Below are positions 24,985-33,238 of a stretch of 64,000 nt of DNA, piece after piece. Numbering within the stretch: the stretch's first letter is position 1; each line of letters starts with the position of its first letter. Origin of the DNA: JAICYJ01 sp963737445 (GTDB taxonomy: Bacteria > Actinomycetota > Thermoleophilia > Gaiellales > JAICJC01); the NCBI GenBank assembly GCA_963737445.1, contig CAVTSO010000003.1:62001-126000 (forward strand), given 5' to 3'. The notes under the pieces were generated by a model. It was not told where the DNA came from, did not search any database, and saw only the letters and a program-made list of their open reading frames with translations. Both the position numbers and the translations under genes were made by a program.

Positions 24985-25761
24985 ATGCCACCCACAGGAC
25001 GACCCGCGGAACGCCGCCTGGAGGCGGTCGAGCGAGCCATGAAGGTGCTGGATGCGTTTCTCGATGTGCCGGGCGAGGCCGGCACCAACGAGCTGGCCCG
25101 CCGCACCGGGATCAACGCCAGCACCGTCTCGCGCCTGCTGGCGACACTGGTGGCGGGCGGGTACGTCGAGCACGTGCCCGAGAGCGGCCGCTATCGGCTG
25201 GGGCCGCACCTGATCCGGCTGGCCAACCACATGATGTCGAGCCTCGACCTGCGCACGCTGGCGCGGCCGCACCTGACGGCGCTGGAGCAGGCCACCGGCG
25301 AGACGGCCACGCTCTCGATCGCGGGCGAGCGGGAGGCGGTTACCGTCGACTTCGTCGCCAGCCGCAAGGCGGTCGCCAGCATCGCCCAGGTGGGGCGGCC
25401 CAGCGTCGCTCACGCCACCGCCACGGGCAAGGTGATGCTGGCGTTCGGGGTTGGCGCCGCACCGGACGGCCGGCTGGAGCGGTTCACCGATCGCACGCTG
25501 CCCGACGCGAAGATGCTGCGGCGCGAGATCGCCGACGTGCAGCAGCAGGGCTGGGCGCAGGCCGTGAAGGAGCGAGAGGCCGACCTGAACGCGATCGCGG
25601 CGCCCGTGTATGGCGCCAACGGGCGGCTGGCGGCGATCCTCGGCGTCCAGGGGCCGGCCCAGCGGTTCGGCCGCAAGAAGCGTGAGGCGGCGCTGCCGAT
25701 GCTGCTGGAGCGGGCTGATGCGCTGTCCGCGGCGCTGGGCTACAATCCACGGGTCCATTAG
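24985..25761 (+). CDS. IclR family transcriptional regulator
   Basis: 258-aa IclR regulator. The winged helix-turn-helix at about 10-70 reads TNELARRTGINASTVSRLLATL. The effector domain at about 80-250 has PSVAHATATGKVMLAF and LNAIAAPVYGANGRLAAILGVQG. It is divergent from the gcvT-like/aldehyde dehydrogenase pair and 42 nt upstream of the sarcosine-oxidase-beta-like gene on its own strand. It probably controls both directions in response to a small catabolite. The longer frame from 24934 is rejected because it would run into the opposite gene. Confidence 0.88.
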   Translation: MPPTGRPAERRLEAVERAMKVLDAFLDVPGEAGTNELARRTGINASTVSRLLATLVAGGYVEHVPESGRYRLGPHLIRLANHMMSSLDLRTLARPHLTALEQATGETATLSIAGEREAVTVDFVASRKAVASIAQVGRPSVAHATATGKVMLAFGVGAAPDGRLERFTDRTLPDAKMLRREIADVQQQGWAQAVKEREADLNAIAAPVYGANGRLAAILGVQGPAQRFGRKKREAALPMLLERADALSAALGYNPRVH

Positions 25762-25803
25762 AGAAATGCTATTGCCCCAGTGGCAACGGAAGGAGATCTG
25801 AGC

Positions 25804-27108
25804 ATGTCACTGCCCTCGTCCGTCAAGTACCTGGTGATCGGAGCCGGCATCCACGGGCTGTCCAGCGCATGGCACCTGGCGAGGGAGCAGTCGGCGGCCG
25901 GCGAGACGCCGGACGTGCTCGTGATCGACAAGACCGGCGTCGGCGCCGGCGCGTCCGGCATCGCCTGCGGCGTCGTGCGCAACAACTACTACCAGCCGGC
26001 GATGAGCGAGCTGATGGCGGCCAACGTCGAGGTCTGGGAACAGGATCCCGAGGCCTTCAGCTACCACCCGGTCGGCTACATGGCGCTGGGCGCGGAGCGC
26101 CAGGTCTCGGACCTGACCGAGGTGCACGAGCGCCAGCAGAACATCGGCTACCCGTCGCAGCTGATCGTGGGCGAGCGCGAGGTGCGCGACTACATGCTGG
26201 GGATGTTCCCGGACTGGCGGGCACAGGGCGTGTACGTCTGCCTGCACGAGGAGAAGGGCGGCTTCGCCAACAACATGGCCTCGCTGCAGGGCCTAGCAGG
26301 CAAGGCCAAGGGGGCCGGAGCGCGGCTGATGGACGGCGTGCGCGTGACCGGCTTTGAGACCGACGGTTCGGGAGCGGTGACGGCCGTCCACACCGACCAG
26401 GGCGACATCCAGGCCGAGCAGGTGATCGTCGGCGTCGGCCCCTGGGTCGAGGAGATCTGGACGATGCTGGGGCTGCCCAACCGGCTGGACGTGCGCACGC
26501 CCGAAGGCGAGGTGCACCGCGACCAGAACATGTGGACGTACTGGTACCTGCAGGAGGGCGAGATCGACGTCGACCCCAAGCTGTTGTCGCTCGAGGACGG
26601 CTCCATGCCGCCGGTGCTCCACGTCGACTCGGACGCGCCGCTCTACGACGACGAGGGCACGCTGATCACCGACGAGTTCTGGGGCAACTACTTCAAGCAG
26701 GACCTGCACGGCGTCCAGGGCGGTGCGGCGCCGGTGGTGGTGGGCGAGACGTTCACCGTCGACCCCTACCCGACCGCGTCGGTCGAGCCGGCCTTCGCCG
26801 ACATGTGGTGCGCGTCGCTGTCGCACTGCATGAAGCGGTTCGAGGGCAAGCGCGCGACCTACAAGAACATCCGCTCCGGCGGCGTCGGCTGCTTCACCGT
26901 GGACAGCTTCCCGGTGTTCGACTACATGCTGCCCAACGTCTACGTGATCGCCGACTCGAACCACGGCTACAAGATGATCGGGGTCGGGCGCGAGGTCGCC
27001 AGGGTCGTGACCGGCGGGCACTCGAGCCTGCTGTCGCCGTTCCGCTACGAGCGGTTTGCGACCGGCGACCTGCACCCGGTCTCGAACAGCCCGTACCCCT
27101 GGTCGTGA
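25804..27108 (+). CDS. Stand-alone sarcosine oxidase beta/DAO-family FAD oxidoreductase
   Basis: 434-aa FAD-dependent amine oxidoreductase with an N-terminal GAGIHG dinucleotide fold (residues 10-15) and the family C-terminus reading NVYVIADSNHGYKMIGVGREVA. It is related to SoxB and DadA-type enzymes, but no alpha, gamma or delta genes accompany it. AAGGAG is 8 nt before the ATG, and the ORF start at the earlier GTG lacks a site. It probably oxidises a secondary or N-methylated amine. The C1 product could be taken by the GcvT-like protein encoded divergently, an inference from position only. Confidence 0.8.
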   Translation: MSLPSSVKYLVIGAGIHGLSSAWHLAREQSAAGETPDVLVIDKTGVGAGASGIACGVVRNNYYQPAMSELMAANVEVWEQDPEAFSYHPVGYMALGAERQVSDLTEVHERQQNIGYPSQLIVGEREVRDYMLGMFPDWRAQGVYVCLHEEKGGFANNMASLQGLAGKAKGAGARLMDGVRVTGFETDGSGAVTAVHTDQGDIQAEQVIVGVGPWVEEIWTMLGLPNRLDVRTPEGEVHRDQNMWTYWYLQEGEIDVDPKLLSLEDGSMPPVLHVDSDAPLYDDEGTLITDEFWGNYFKQDLHGVQGGAAPVVVGETFTVDPYPTASVEPAFADMWCASLSHCMKRFEGKRATYKNIRSGGVGCFTVDSFPVFDYMLPNVYVIADSNHGYKMIGVGREVARVVTGGHSSLLSPFRYERFATGDLHPVSNSPYPWS

Positions 27109-27118
27109 GCGTGACCTG

Positions 27119-27544
27119 ATGCCGCGCGAGCTGTCGGCCGGTGGCGTGGCGGTGCGGCGCATGCGCGGCCGCTGGTGGTTCGCGGTGATCGAGCCGAACG
27201 GGCGGCCGGGCGTGCTGGCGCTGCCCAAGGGGCTGATCGACGCGGGTGAGGGCGCCGGCCAGACCGCGGCCCGCGAGGTGCTGGAGGAGACGGGGCTGCG
27301 CTGCGACGTCGACCGGCGGCTGACGGACGTGCGCTACGTCTACACCCGCGGCGGACAGCGCATCTTCAAGATCGTGGTGTTCCACCTGATGCGCTACCGG
27401 TCGGGGCGGATCGGTGACATCGAGCCGGCGATGCGCCTGGAGGTGGCGTCGGCGCGGTGGCTACCGCTGTCGCACCACAGGCGGCTCAGCTACCAGGGCG
27501 AGCAGGGTGCGGCGCGCGAGGCGGCGGAGCTGCTGGGAGCCTGA
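27119..27544 (+). CDS. Nudix hydrolase
   Basis: 141-aa Nudix protein with a complete Nudix box, G-x5-E-x7-REVLEETGL, near residues 40-62. It would hydrolyse a nucleoside diphosphate-linked metabolite using divalent metal. The ATG lies 10 nt after the flavoenzyme stop, so they may be cotranscribed. The N-terminal MPRELSAGGVAVRR is typical of a subgroup annotated as ADP-ribose or dinucleoside polyphosphate hydrolases. The exact substrate is not readable. Confidence 0.9.
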   Translation: MPRELSAGGVAVRRMRGRWWFAVIEPNGRPGVLALPKGLIDAGEGAGQTAAREVLEETGLRCDVDRRLTDVRYVYTRGGQRIFKIVVFHLMRYRSGRIGDIEPAMRLEVASARWLPLSHHRRLSYQGEQGAAREAAELLGA

Positions 27545-27566
27545 GCGAGGCTGCCGGAAGCATCAG

Positions 27567-27597
27567 GGAGCGCCCGCCGGGCCGTGGCGGACGCTCC
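27567..27597. terminator. Hairpin after Nudix gene, convergent with amine cluster 2
   Basis: GGAGCG-C-CCGCC and GGCGG-A-CGCTCC with a 7-nt loop: a 12-position stem with one mismatch, 22 nt past the Nudix stop and about 70 nt before the end of the facing 143-aa gene. There is no T-run. Confidence 0.5.
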
Positions 27598-27665
27598 TGG
27601 AGGTCGGAGTCCGCGCCCATCTGCGGGGGGCGCGCGACGAATCTACAACATCTGTCCCACGGAGG

Positions 27666-28097
27666 TCAGTGTGCGGGCGGCTGCCAGCCCTCGAGCACCG
27701 GCGCGTGCCAGTCGTCGCCGACGATGCGCGAGCCCTCCACCCAGGAGCCCAGCTCGGGCTGGGGGAACTTGCAGTGCTTCTCCTTGAGCTGGATGCCGTA
27801 GCTGTTGCCCGACTGCAGGTGCTTGATCAGCACCTTGCGCGCGATCTCGTTTTCGCGGCCCTCGGGGATGTCGAAGTACAGCTTCAGGAACGAGTTCGAG
27901 TAGCGGTCGAACACGGCCGGCAGGCCGTCCTCGACCAGCAGCTCGACGTCCTCCAGCCAATTGATGTCCTGCCCGGGTGTGGCGGCCATCAGATCGACAT
28001 CCTCGACCAGGCTCATGTCCTCCTGGTAGGGGAAGCGGTGGCCTGACAGGTACTCGGCGTCGATGCCGACGGTGGTCTTGTCGGGTTCCTTGGTCAT
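27666..28097 (-). CDS. Unrecognised 143-aa protein ending the second amine-ligase/GltS-like cluster
   Basis: I do not recognise a family. The protein is acidic and soluble, with no signal peptide or membrane segment. It has an N-terminal acidic part (SLVEDVDLM, INWLEDVELLVEDG), a central SFLKLYFDIPEGRENEIARKV segment that reads like a helix after a strand, and a tryptophan-rich C-terminus (GSWVEGSR, DDWHAPVLEGWQPP). Its ATG comes 2 nt after the mgsC-like stop, so it is almost certainly cotranslated with the synthase trimer. Cluster 1 has no homologue. An accessory subunit, chaperone or substrate-specificity factor is possible. Confidence 0.75.
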   Translation of the reverse strand: MTKEPDKTTVGIDAEYLSGHRFPYQEDMSLVEDVDLMAATPGQDINWLEDVELLVEDGLPAVFDRYSNSFLKLYFDIPEGRENEIARKVLIKHLQSGNSYGIQLKEKHCKFPQPELGSWVEGSRIVGDDWHAPVLEGWQPPAH

Positions 28098-28099
28098 GG

Positions 28100-29542
28100 T
28101 CAGTCCCCGGCCGCGTGCAGCGGCGTGGTCGTGTTCTGGCCGTCGTCCACGTCGTCCTGGTGCTGTCGCTCGACCAGCTTCTTGATCTCGTTCAACGTGC
28201 GCTCCTCGGTGACGCCGGGGATGTAGGTGGTGCCGGCCAGCGGCACCCGCGCCATCGCGGCGGCCTCGGTGGTGAGGGCGCAGAGGTCCTCCGGCTCGAG
28301 GCTGTGGATGTTGGTCTTGCCACAGGCGCGCGCCAGCATCTGCACCTCGAGCGTGAGCGTGTGCAGGAAGTTGTAGACGCGCTCAGCGGCCTCGTCAACG
28401 ACCAGCCGCTTGCGCAGCTCCGGGTCCTGCGTGGTGATCCCGACCGGGCAGCGGCCGGTGTGGCAGTGGTAGCACTGGCCGGCCGGCACGCCGATGGTGC
28501 CCTCGTAGTCGGTGACGCCGGGGATCTCCTTGTTGCAGTTCAGCGCCATCAGCGCGGAGTGACCGATCGCGACCGCCTTGGCGCCCAGCGCGACGGCCTT
28601 GGCGATGTCGCCGCCGTTGCGGATGCCGCCGGCCACGACCAGGTCGATCTCGTCGGCCAGGCCGACGTCCTCGAGCGCCCGGCGGGCCTCCGGGATGGCC
28701 GCCATCAGCGGGATGCCGGTCTCCTCGGTGGCGATGTGCGGGCCGGCTCCGGTGCCGCCTTCGGCGCCGTCCAGGTAGATGATGTCCGGCCCGCACTTGG
28801 CCGCCATCCGCACGTCGTCGTAGACGCGGGCGGCGCCCAGCTTGAGCTGGATCGGGATCTGGTAGTCGGTGGCCTCGCGCACCTCCTGGATCTTCAGGGA
28901 GAGGTCGTCGGGGCCGAGCCAGTCGGGGTGCCGGGCGGGAGAGCGCTGGTCGATGCCGGCCGGCAGCGAGCGCATCTCGGCCACCTGCTCGGTCACCTTC
29001 TGGCCCATCAGGTGGCCGCCCAGGCCGACCTTGCAGCCCTGGCCGATGAAGAACTCGCAGGCATCGGCCAGCATCAGGTGGTGCGGGTTGAACCCGTACC
29101 GGCTCTGGATGCACTGGTAGTACCACTTGGTGGACAGGTCGCGCTCAGGCGGGATCATGCCGCCCTCGCCCGAGCAGGTCGCGCTGCCGGCCATCGAGGC
29201 GCCCTTGGCCAGCGCCATCTTGGCCTCCAGCGAGAGCGCGCCGAAGCTCATGCCGGTGATGTAGACCGGGATGTCCAGCTCCAGCGGCTTCTTCGCGAAC
29301 CGGGCGCCGAGCACGGTCTTGGTCTCGCACTTCTCGCGGTAGCCCTCGATCACGAAGCGGGTGAGGGTGCCCGGCATGAACATCAGCTCGTCCCAGTGCG
29401 GGATCGGCTTGAACATCGAGAAGCCGCGCATGCGGTAGCGGCCCAGATCGGCCTTGACGTGGATGTCGTTGATCACCTCGGGGGTGAAGATGCGGCTGTG
29501 CCCGAGCACGTTCTGCCGCGAGGAGGTCTTGTCCGTAGGCAT
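28100..29542 (-). CDS. Glutamate synthase-like FMN/Fe-S subunit (second cluster, MgsC/GlxD-like)
   Basis: 480-aa paralogue of the protein at 8378-9787. Shared features are GMSFGALSLEAK, GEGGMIPPERD, LDGAEGGTGAGP and the cluster motif CYHCHTGRC followed by PVGITTQD. The ATG at 29542 has GGAGGAGG upstream and lies 13 nt after the mgsB-like stop. The longer frame would enter that gene. It should reductively aminate an oxo acid with an amine released by the amidotransferase subunit. Substrate may differ from cluster 1, because the accompanying ligase is clearly diverged. Confidence 0.85.
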   Translation of the reverse strand: MPTDKTSSRQNVLGHSRIFTPEVINDIHVKADLGRYRMRGFSMFKPIPHWDELMFMPGTLTRFVIEGYREKCETKTVLGARFAKKPLELDIPVYITGMSFGALSLEAKMALAKGASMAGSATCSGEGGMIPPERDLSTKWYYQCIQSRYGFNPHHLMLADACEFFIGQGCKVGLGGHLMGQKVTEQVAEMRSLPAGIDQRSPARHPDWLGPDDLSLKIQEVREATDYQIPIQLKLGAARVYDDVRMAAKCGPDIIYLDGAEGGTGAGPHIATEETGIPLMAAIPEARRALEDVGLADEIDLVVAGGIRNGGDIAKAVALGAKAVAIGHSALMALNCNKEIPGVTDYEGTIGVPAGQCYHCHTGRCPVGITTQDPELRKRLVVDEAAERVYNFLHTLTLEVQMLARACGKTNIHSLEPEDLCALTTEAAAMARVPLAGTTYIPGVTEERTLNEIKKLVERQHQDDVDDGQNTTTPLHAAGD

Positions 29543-29555
29543 CGCGTCCTCCTCC

Positions 29556-30344
29556 CTAGAGAACGAGCTTCCGCTCGGAAGGCTCGAGGTTGTCGTAGTT
29601 GTAGAGCTTCTTGCCGCAGACGAACTTCTGGAACTCGGGCGGGCTGCCGAGGTCGTAGATGCCGAACTTGCGGTCGATGTATTCCGTGTCGGCGTCGGTC
29701 CACTCGCCCGGCACGCAGTCGATGCCCAGCGCCTTGACCTTGCCGGCCACGTAGATGGTTCCGTCGTACATGGAGTCGCCGAGGCCGGGGCCGGCGTCGC
29801 CGCAGATGATCTGGCGACCACGCTGCATCATGAAGCCGGTCATCGAGCCGACGCTGCCCATCGTCAGGATCAGGCCGCCCTTCTGGTCGATGCCGGAGCG
29901 GGCCCCGGCGCGGCCCTTGACCACCAGGTCGCCGCCGCGGAGGGCGGCACCGGTCAGCGAGCCGGCATTGCCTTCGATGACAACGACGCCGGACATCATG
30001 TTCTCACAGGCCGACCAGCCGACGCGGCCGGTGATGTGCACCTCGGGACCGTCGATCACGCCGCAGCCGAAGTAGCCGAGGCTGCCGTCGAACGTGATCT
30101 TGCAGCGGGTCAGGATGCCGACGCCGAGCGAGTGCTTGGCGCCGGGGTTCTTGACCGTGACGTCGGTGATGCCGCGCTCGTAGAGCAGGTTCTTCAGCTC
30201 CAGGTTGATCTGGCGGGTGGTGAGCTTGGCCGCGTCGAACACGGCAGTCGTGCCGTCCACCTCGGAGACGTTGGGGACGGTCGCGTCCGGCTCCACCAGA
30301 CCGCGGGCGTCATACGTGATCTTGCGCTCGCCTACCGCTTCCAT
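29556..30344 (-). CDS. GXGXG-domain glutamate synthase-like subunit (second cluster, MgsB/GlxC-like)
   Basis: 262-aa paralogue of the protein at 9784-10488, with beta-helix rungs such as GWSACENMMSG, GDLVVKGRAGARSG and GDAGPGLGDSMYDG. It is about 28 residues longer, mostly at the N-terminus. The ATG overlaps the upstream amidotransferase gene by 13 nt, exactly as in cluster 1, with GGTGAGG inside that gene as ribosome site. Confidence 0.85.
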   Translation of the reverse strand: MEAVGERKITYDARGLVEPDATVPNVSEVDGTTAVFDAAKLTTRQINLELKNLLYERGITDVTVKNPGAKHSLGVGILTRCKITFDGSLGYFGCGVIDGPEVHITGRVGWSACENMMSGVVVIEGNAGSLTGAALRGGDLVVKGRAGARSGIDQKGGLILTMGSVGSMTGFMMQRGRQIICGDAGPGLGDSMYDGTIYVAGKVKALGIDCVPGEWTDADTEYIDRKFGIYDLGSPPEFQKFVCGKKLYNYDNLEPSERKLVL

Positions 30345-31261
30345 ACCAGCACCTCACCCTCATACGGGTCGTACGTGTCGATCTCGTGGTCGATGATCGC
30401 GCGGATCGCGATCTCCTCCGAGGCCAGGGCCACCAGGTCGTCCGATTCGTAGAGCACGAGCGGCTTGGCCGCCATCTCGTCCTTGGCGACGCCGAGCGCG
30501 TCCTCGGTGACGCAGATGTAGGTGAAGACGCCGTCCAGCTCGTCCAGGCTCTGGCGCATCGCCGCCTCCAGGTCGAGGCCCTCGCTCATCTTCTCGGCCA
30601 GGTACACCGCGATCACCTCGGAGTCGCACTCCGACTGGAAGCGGTGGCCGGAGCGCTCGAGCCGCCGGCGCCACTGGAAGTAGTTCGTGAGCTGGCCGTT
30701 GTGGACGACGGCCACGTCGGCGAACGGGTAGGCCCAGTAGGGGTGCGCGCCGGAGATGTCGACGTCGGACTCGGTCGCCATCCGCACATGGCCGATCGCG
30801 TGGGTGCCGTTGAACTCGTCCAGGTCGTACTGCTTGCTGACGGTCTCGGCGTCGCCCAGGTCCTTGACGATCTCGAGCGAGTGGCCCAGCGACAGCACCT
30901 CGCAGTTGGGGACGTCCTCGACGTAGTCGGCCAGCGTCTTCAGGTCGCCGTCGTACTCGATGGTGGCGCGGAGGGCGTAGTCGGTCTCCTCCTCGACCTC
31001 GATCACGCGGGCGCCGAGCTGGCCCAGGCGCGACTCGACCTCGGCCCGGTTTCGCTCCAGGCGCTCCGCGAACTCGTAGTCGCGCTCGTCGTTGGCGTCG
31101 GCCAGCTTGTAGCGCATGACGACCGTCTTGGAGGGCGGCCCGAACAGGGCGTAGCCGGTCGAGTCCGGGCCCCGGTGCTTCATCGACTGAAGCATCGCGG
31201 TCATCTCGCGGCCGATGTCCCGTGAGCCGTCCCGGTAGATGATCCCTGCGATTCCACACAT
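30332..31261 (-). CDS. Class II glutamine amidotransferase-like subunit (second cluster, MgsA/GlxB-like)
   Basis: 309-aa Ntn amidotransferase subunit starting fMet-Cys-Gly-Ile-Ala-Gly, so Cys2 is the nucleophile. Later motifs are RGPDSTGYALFG, GTHAIGHVRMATE and VVHNGQLTNY. ATG 31261 is chosen over the longer frame because it exposes the cysteine. A 429-nt gap separates it from the upstream ligase gene, far more than the 158 nt in cluster 1, so it may have its own promoter. Confidence 0.85.
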   Translation of the reverse strand: MCGIAGIIYRDGSRDIGREMTAMLQSMKHRGPDSTGYALFGPPSKTVVMRYKLADANDERDYEFAERLERNRAEVESRLGQLGARVIEVEEETDYALRATIEYDGDLKTLADYVEDVPNCEVLSLGHSLEIVKDLGDAETVSKQYDLDEFNGTHAIGHVRMATESDVDISGAHPYWAYPFADVAVVHNGQLTNYFQWRRRLERSGHRFQSECDSEVIAVYLAEKMSEGLDLEAAMRQSLDELDGVFTYICVTEDALGVAKDEMAAKPLVLYESDDLVALASEEIAIRAIIDHEIDTYDPYEGEVLVWKR

Positions 31262-31690
31262 ACGCGGAGAACCTTTCGATGGTCGGTGCCGGCGTCGCAA
31301 GACCGCTCCGCCAGCGAAGAATGGAGTCCGATGGTACTGCCGCACGCATGCGCGGCATATGGACGAATCTCCACACTGCACCGCCCCACGAGGTTTGACA
31401 CAGCCAGCAGGCGGCGGCTGTGACGCGTTCGCGGCGAAATCCGCTCCCGGCCGCTCGCTCAGGTGTCAAACACCGTCCCCGCCGGCTTGCGGCCGGCGTG
31501 ACACACGCGCATCATCCCGTGCGATTCTCGTATCACCGGTTTGGCGTGGTTGGGCGAAACCGCCCCGACCAGGGCTCAGAGCCCGACTCGGGCTGCGGCG
31601 AGGCCTCGTGGCAGCGCCGGCACGTGTCGTTGCGAAACCGGCACGAACCGGCGCTGTTTCGGAGCTGTGGGGGATCTGTGACGGGCCGCC
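31262..31690. other. 429-nt intergenic region between ligase and amidotransferase genes of cluster 2
   Basis: I see no convincing gene. It holds an inverted pair of GTTTGACAC (31393-31401) and GTGTCAAAC (31463-31471). A compact hairpin CGCCGGC/GCCGGCG lies at 31480-31498 flanked by TGACAC, and a further palindromic stretch occurs around 31340. These could be a terminator for the ligase gene plus a promoter/operator for the synthase genes. Confidence 0.45.
31393..31471. promoter_or_regulatory. Long-spaced inverted repeat GTTTGACAC / GTGTCAAAC
   Basis: Two perfect 9-nt arms at 31393-31401 and 31463-31471 face each other across 61 nt. Each arm contains TTGACA, a consensus minus-35 hexamer, so the arms could be either divergent promoter elements or a looped operator. 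No good minus-10 is obvious at 17 nt in the minus direction, so this is tentative. Confidence 0.3.
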
Positions 31691-33088
31691 CTACGGCAGC
31701 ACGTCCAGGTACTCCTTGACGTCCCACTCCGTCACCTCGGCGCAGTAGCGCTCCCACTCGTCGCGCTTGTAGTGGCGGAACACCTTGAACATCTCGTCGG
31801 GCAGCGCCGACTGCACCACCTCGTCCTCATCCAGCGCGTCCAGGGCGTCGCCGAAGGTCATCGGGATCTTCTTGACCTCCTTGCCGCCCGCCATCGCCTC
31901 GTAGATGTTCCGCTCCTCCGCCTTGCCGGGGTCGATCTCCCGATTGATGCCGTCGTCCATCACTTTGATCAGCGCCGCCAGCGACAGGTACGGGTTCACG
32001 GCCGAGTCGACCGACCGGTACTCGAACCGCCCCGGCGCCGACACGCGCAGCGCCGTCGTCCGGTTCTGGAAGCCCCAGTCGGCGAACACAGGCGCCCAGA
32101 AACCGGTGTCCCACAGCCGCCGGTAGGAGTTCACCGTCGACGCGGTCACCGCCGTCAGCGCCGACAGGTGCTCGAGTACGCCGCCGATCGAGTAGAGGCC
32201 GATCTGGCTGGGCAGCCGCTGGTCCTTGCCCTCAGGCATGAACACGTTCTCGTCGCCCCGCCACAGCGAGATGTTGTGGTGGCAGCCGTTGGCGGACACG
32301 CCCATGAACGGCTTGGGCATGAAGCACGGGAACACGTTCAGCTCACGCCCCACCTGCTTGCAGATCTGGCGGAACGTGCTGAGGTTGTCGGCGGTGGCCT
32401 CGGCCCGGTCGAAGTTGAAGTTCAGCTCGATCTGGCCGGGGGCGTCCTCGTGGTCTCCCTGGATCATGTCGAGCCCCATCGCCTGGCCGTACTCGATCAC
32501 CTTGTGGATGATCGGCTGCAGCTCGGAGAACTGGTCGATGTGGTAGCAGTAGGGCTTGGTCACGCCCTCCACGTCGGGCGTCCCGTCCGGCTTCATCTTC
32601 AGCCACATCATCTCCGGCTCGGTGCCGGCGCGGAGGTGCAGCCCGGTGCGCTGCTCGAACTCGGCCTGGATCCGCTTCAGGTTCCCCCGGCAGTCCGAGC
32701 TGAGGAACGAGCCACCGTCCTTGGTGTCCTCGCGCCCGCGGAAGCACGTGCACCAGACACGCGCCACCTTCGGATCCCACGGCAGCACCTGGAACGTCTC
32801 CGGCTCGGGCACGCCGACCAGCTCCCACGCCTCCGGCCCGTAGCCGATGTACTCGCCGTGGCGGTCCGTGAACAGGTTCGCGGTCGACCCGTAGACCAGC
32901 TGAAAGCCCTTCTGGGCCATGCTCTCCCAGTGCGGAGCGGGCACTCCCTTGCCCATGATGCGGCCGGTGACCGAGATGAACTGGTAGTAGATGTAGGTGA
33001 TGCCCTCGGCATCGATGCGCCGGCGTACCTCGGCGATCTTGTCGTCCCGCCCGTCGCTGCTGACGAACCCTTCAAGGTCGGTCGCCAC
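31691..33088 (-). CDS. Glutamine synthetase family amine ligase (second cluster, diverged)
   Basis: 465-aa member of the glutamine synthetase superfamily with metal/glutamate motifs GTEPEMMWLK, GDHEDAPGQIELNF, SANGCHHNISLW, and GFQNRTTALRVS then EYRSVDSAVNPYL. It is clearly different from the GmaS-like protein at 11534, for example in its long N-terminal segment and the CTCFRGRE region. GTG 33088 is preceded by AGGAGG 6 nt upstream, which settles the start. The downstream synthase trimer suggests it makes a gamma-glutamyl amide of some amine. Gamma-glutamyl ligases for methyl-, dimethyl-, isopropyl- or polyamines are all candidates. Confidence 0.8.
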   Translation of the reverse strand: MATDLEGFVSSDGRDDKIAEVRRRIDAEGITYIYYQFISVTGRIMGKGVPAPHWESMAQKGFQLVYGSTANLFTDRHGEYIGYGPEAWELVGVPEPETFQVLPWDPKVARVWCTCFRGREDTKDGGSFLSSDCRGNLKRIQAEFEQRTGLHLRAGTEPEMMWLKMKPDGTPDVEGVTKPYCYHIDQFSELQPIIHKVIEYGQAMGLDMIQGDHEDAPGQIELNFNFDRAEATADNLSTFRQICKQVGRELNVFPCFMPKPFMGVSANGCHHNISLWRGDENVFMPEGKDQRLPSQIGLYSIGGVLEHLSALTAVTASTVNSYRRLWDTGFWAPVFADWGFQNRTTALRVSAPGRFEYRSVDSAVNPYLSLAALIKVMDDGINREIDPGKAEERNIYEAMAGGKEVKKIPMTFGDALDALDEDEVVQSALPDEMFKVFRHYKRDEWERYCAEVTEWDVKEYLDVLP

Positions 33089-33238
33089 GAAGTTCCTCCT
33101 TGTCTGCGCGCACGGTTTTCGCGTGCACATACGGCGTGTTTGCGCGAGGCTACGTGCGTCCTCGGCGGCGCGACAATATCGGATCGCACACAACCTTCGC
33201 CGCCGTATGCGCGGCGTGCGACACCTGCCCGGCCCCGC

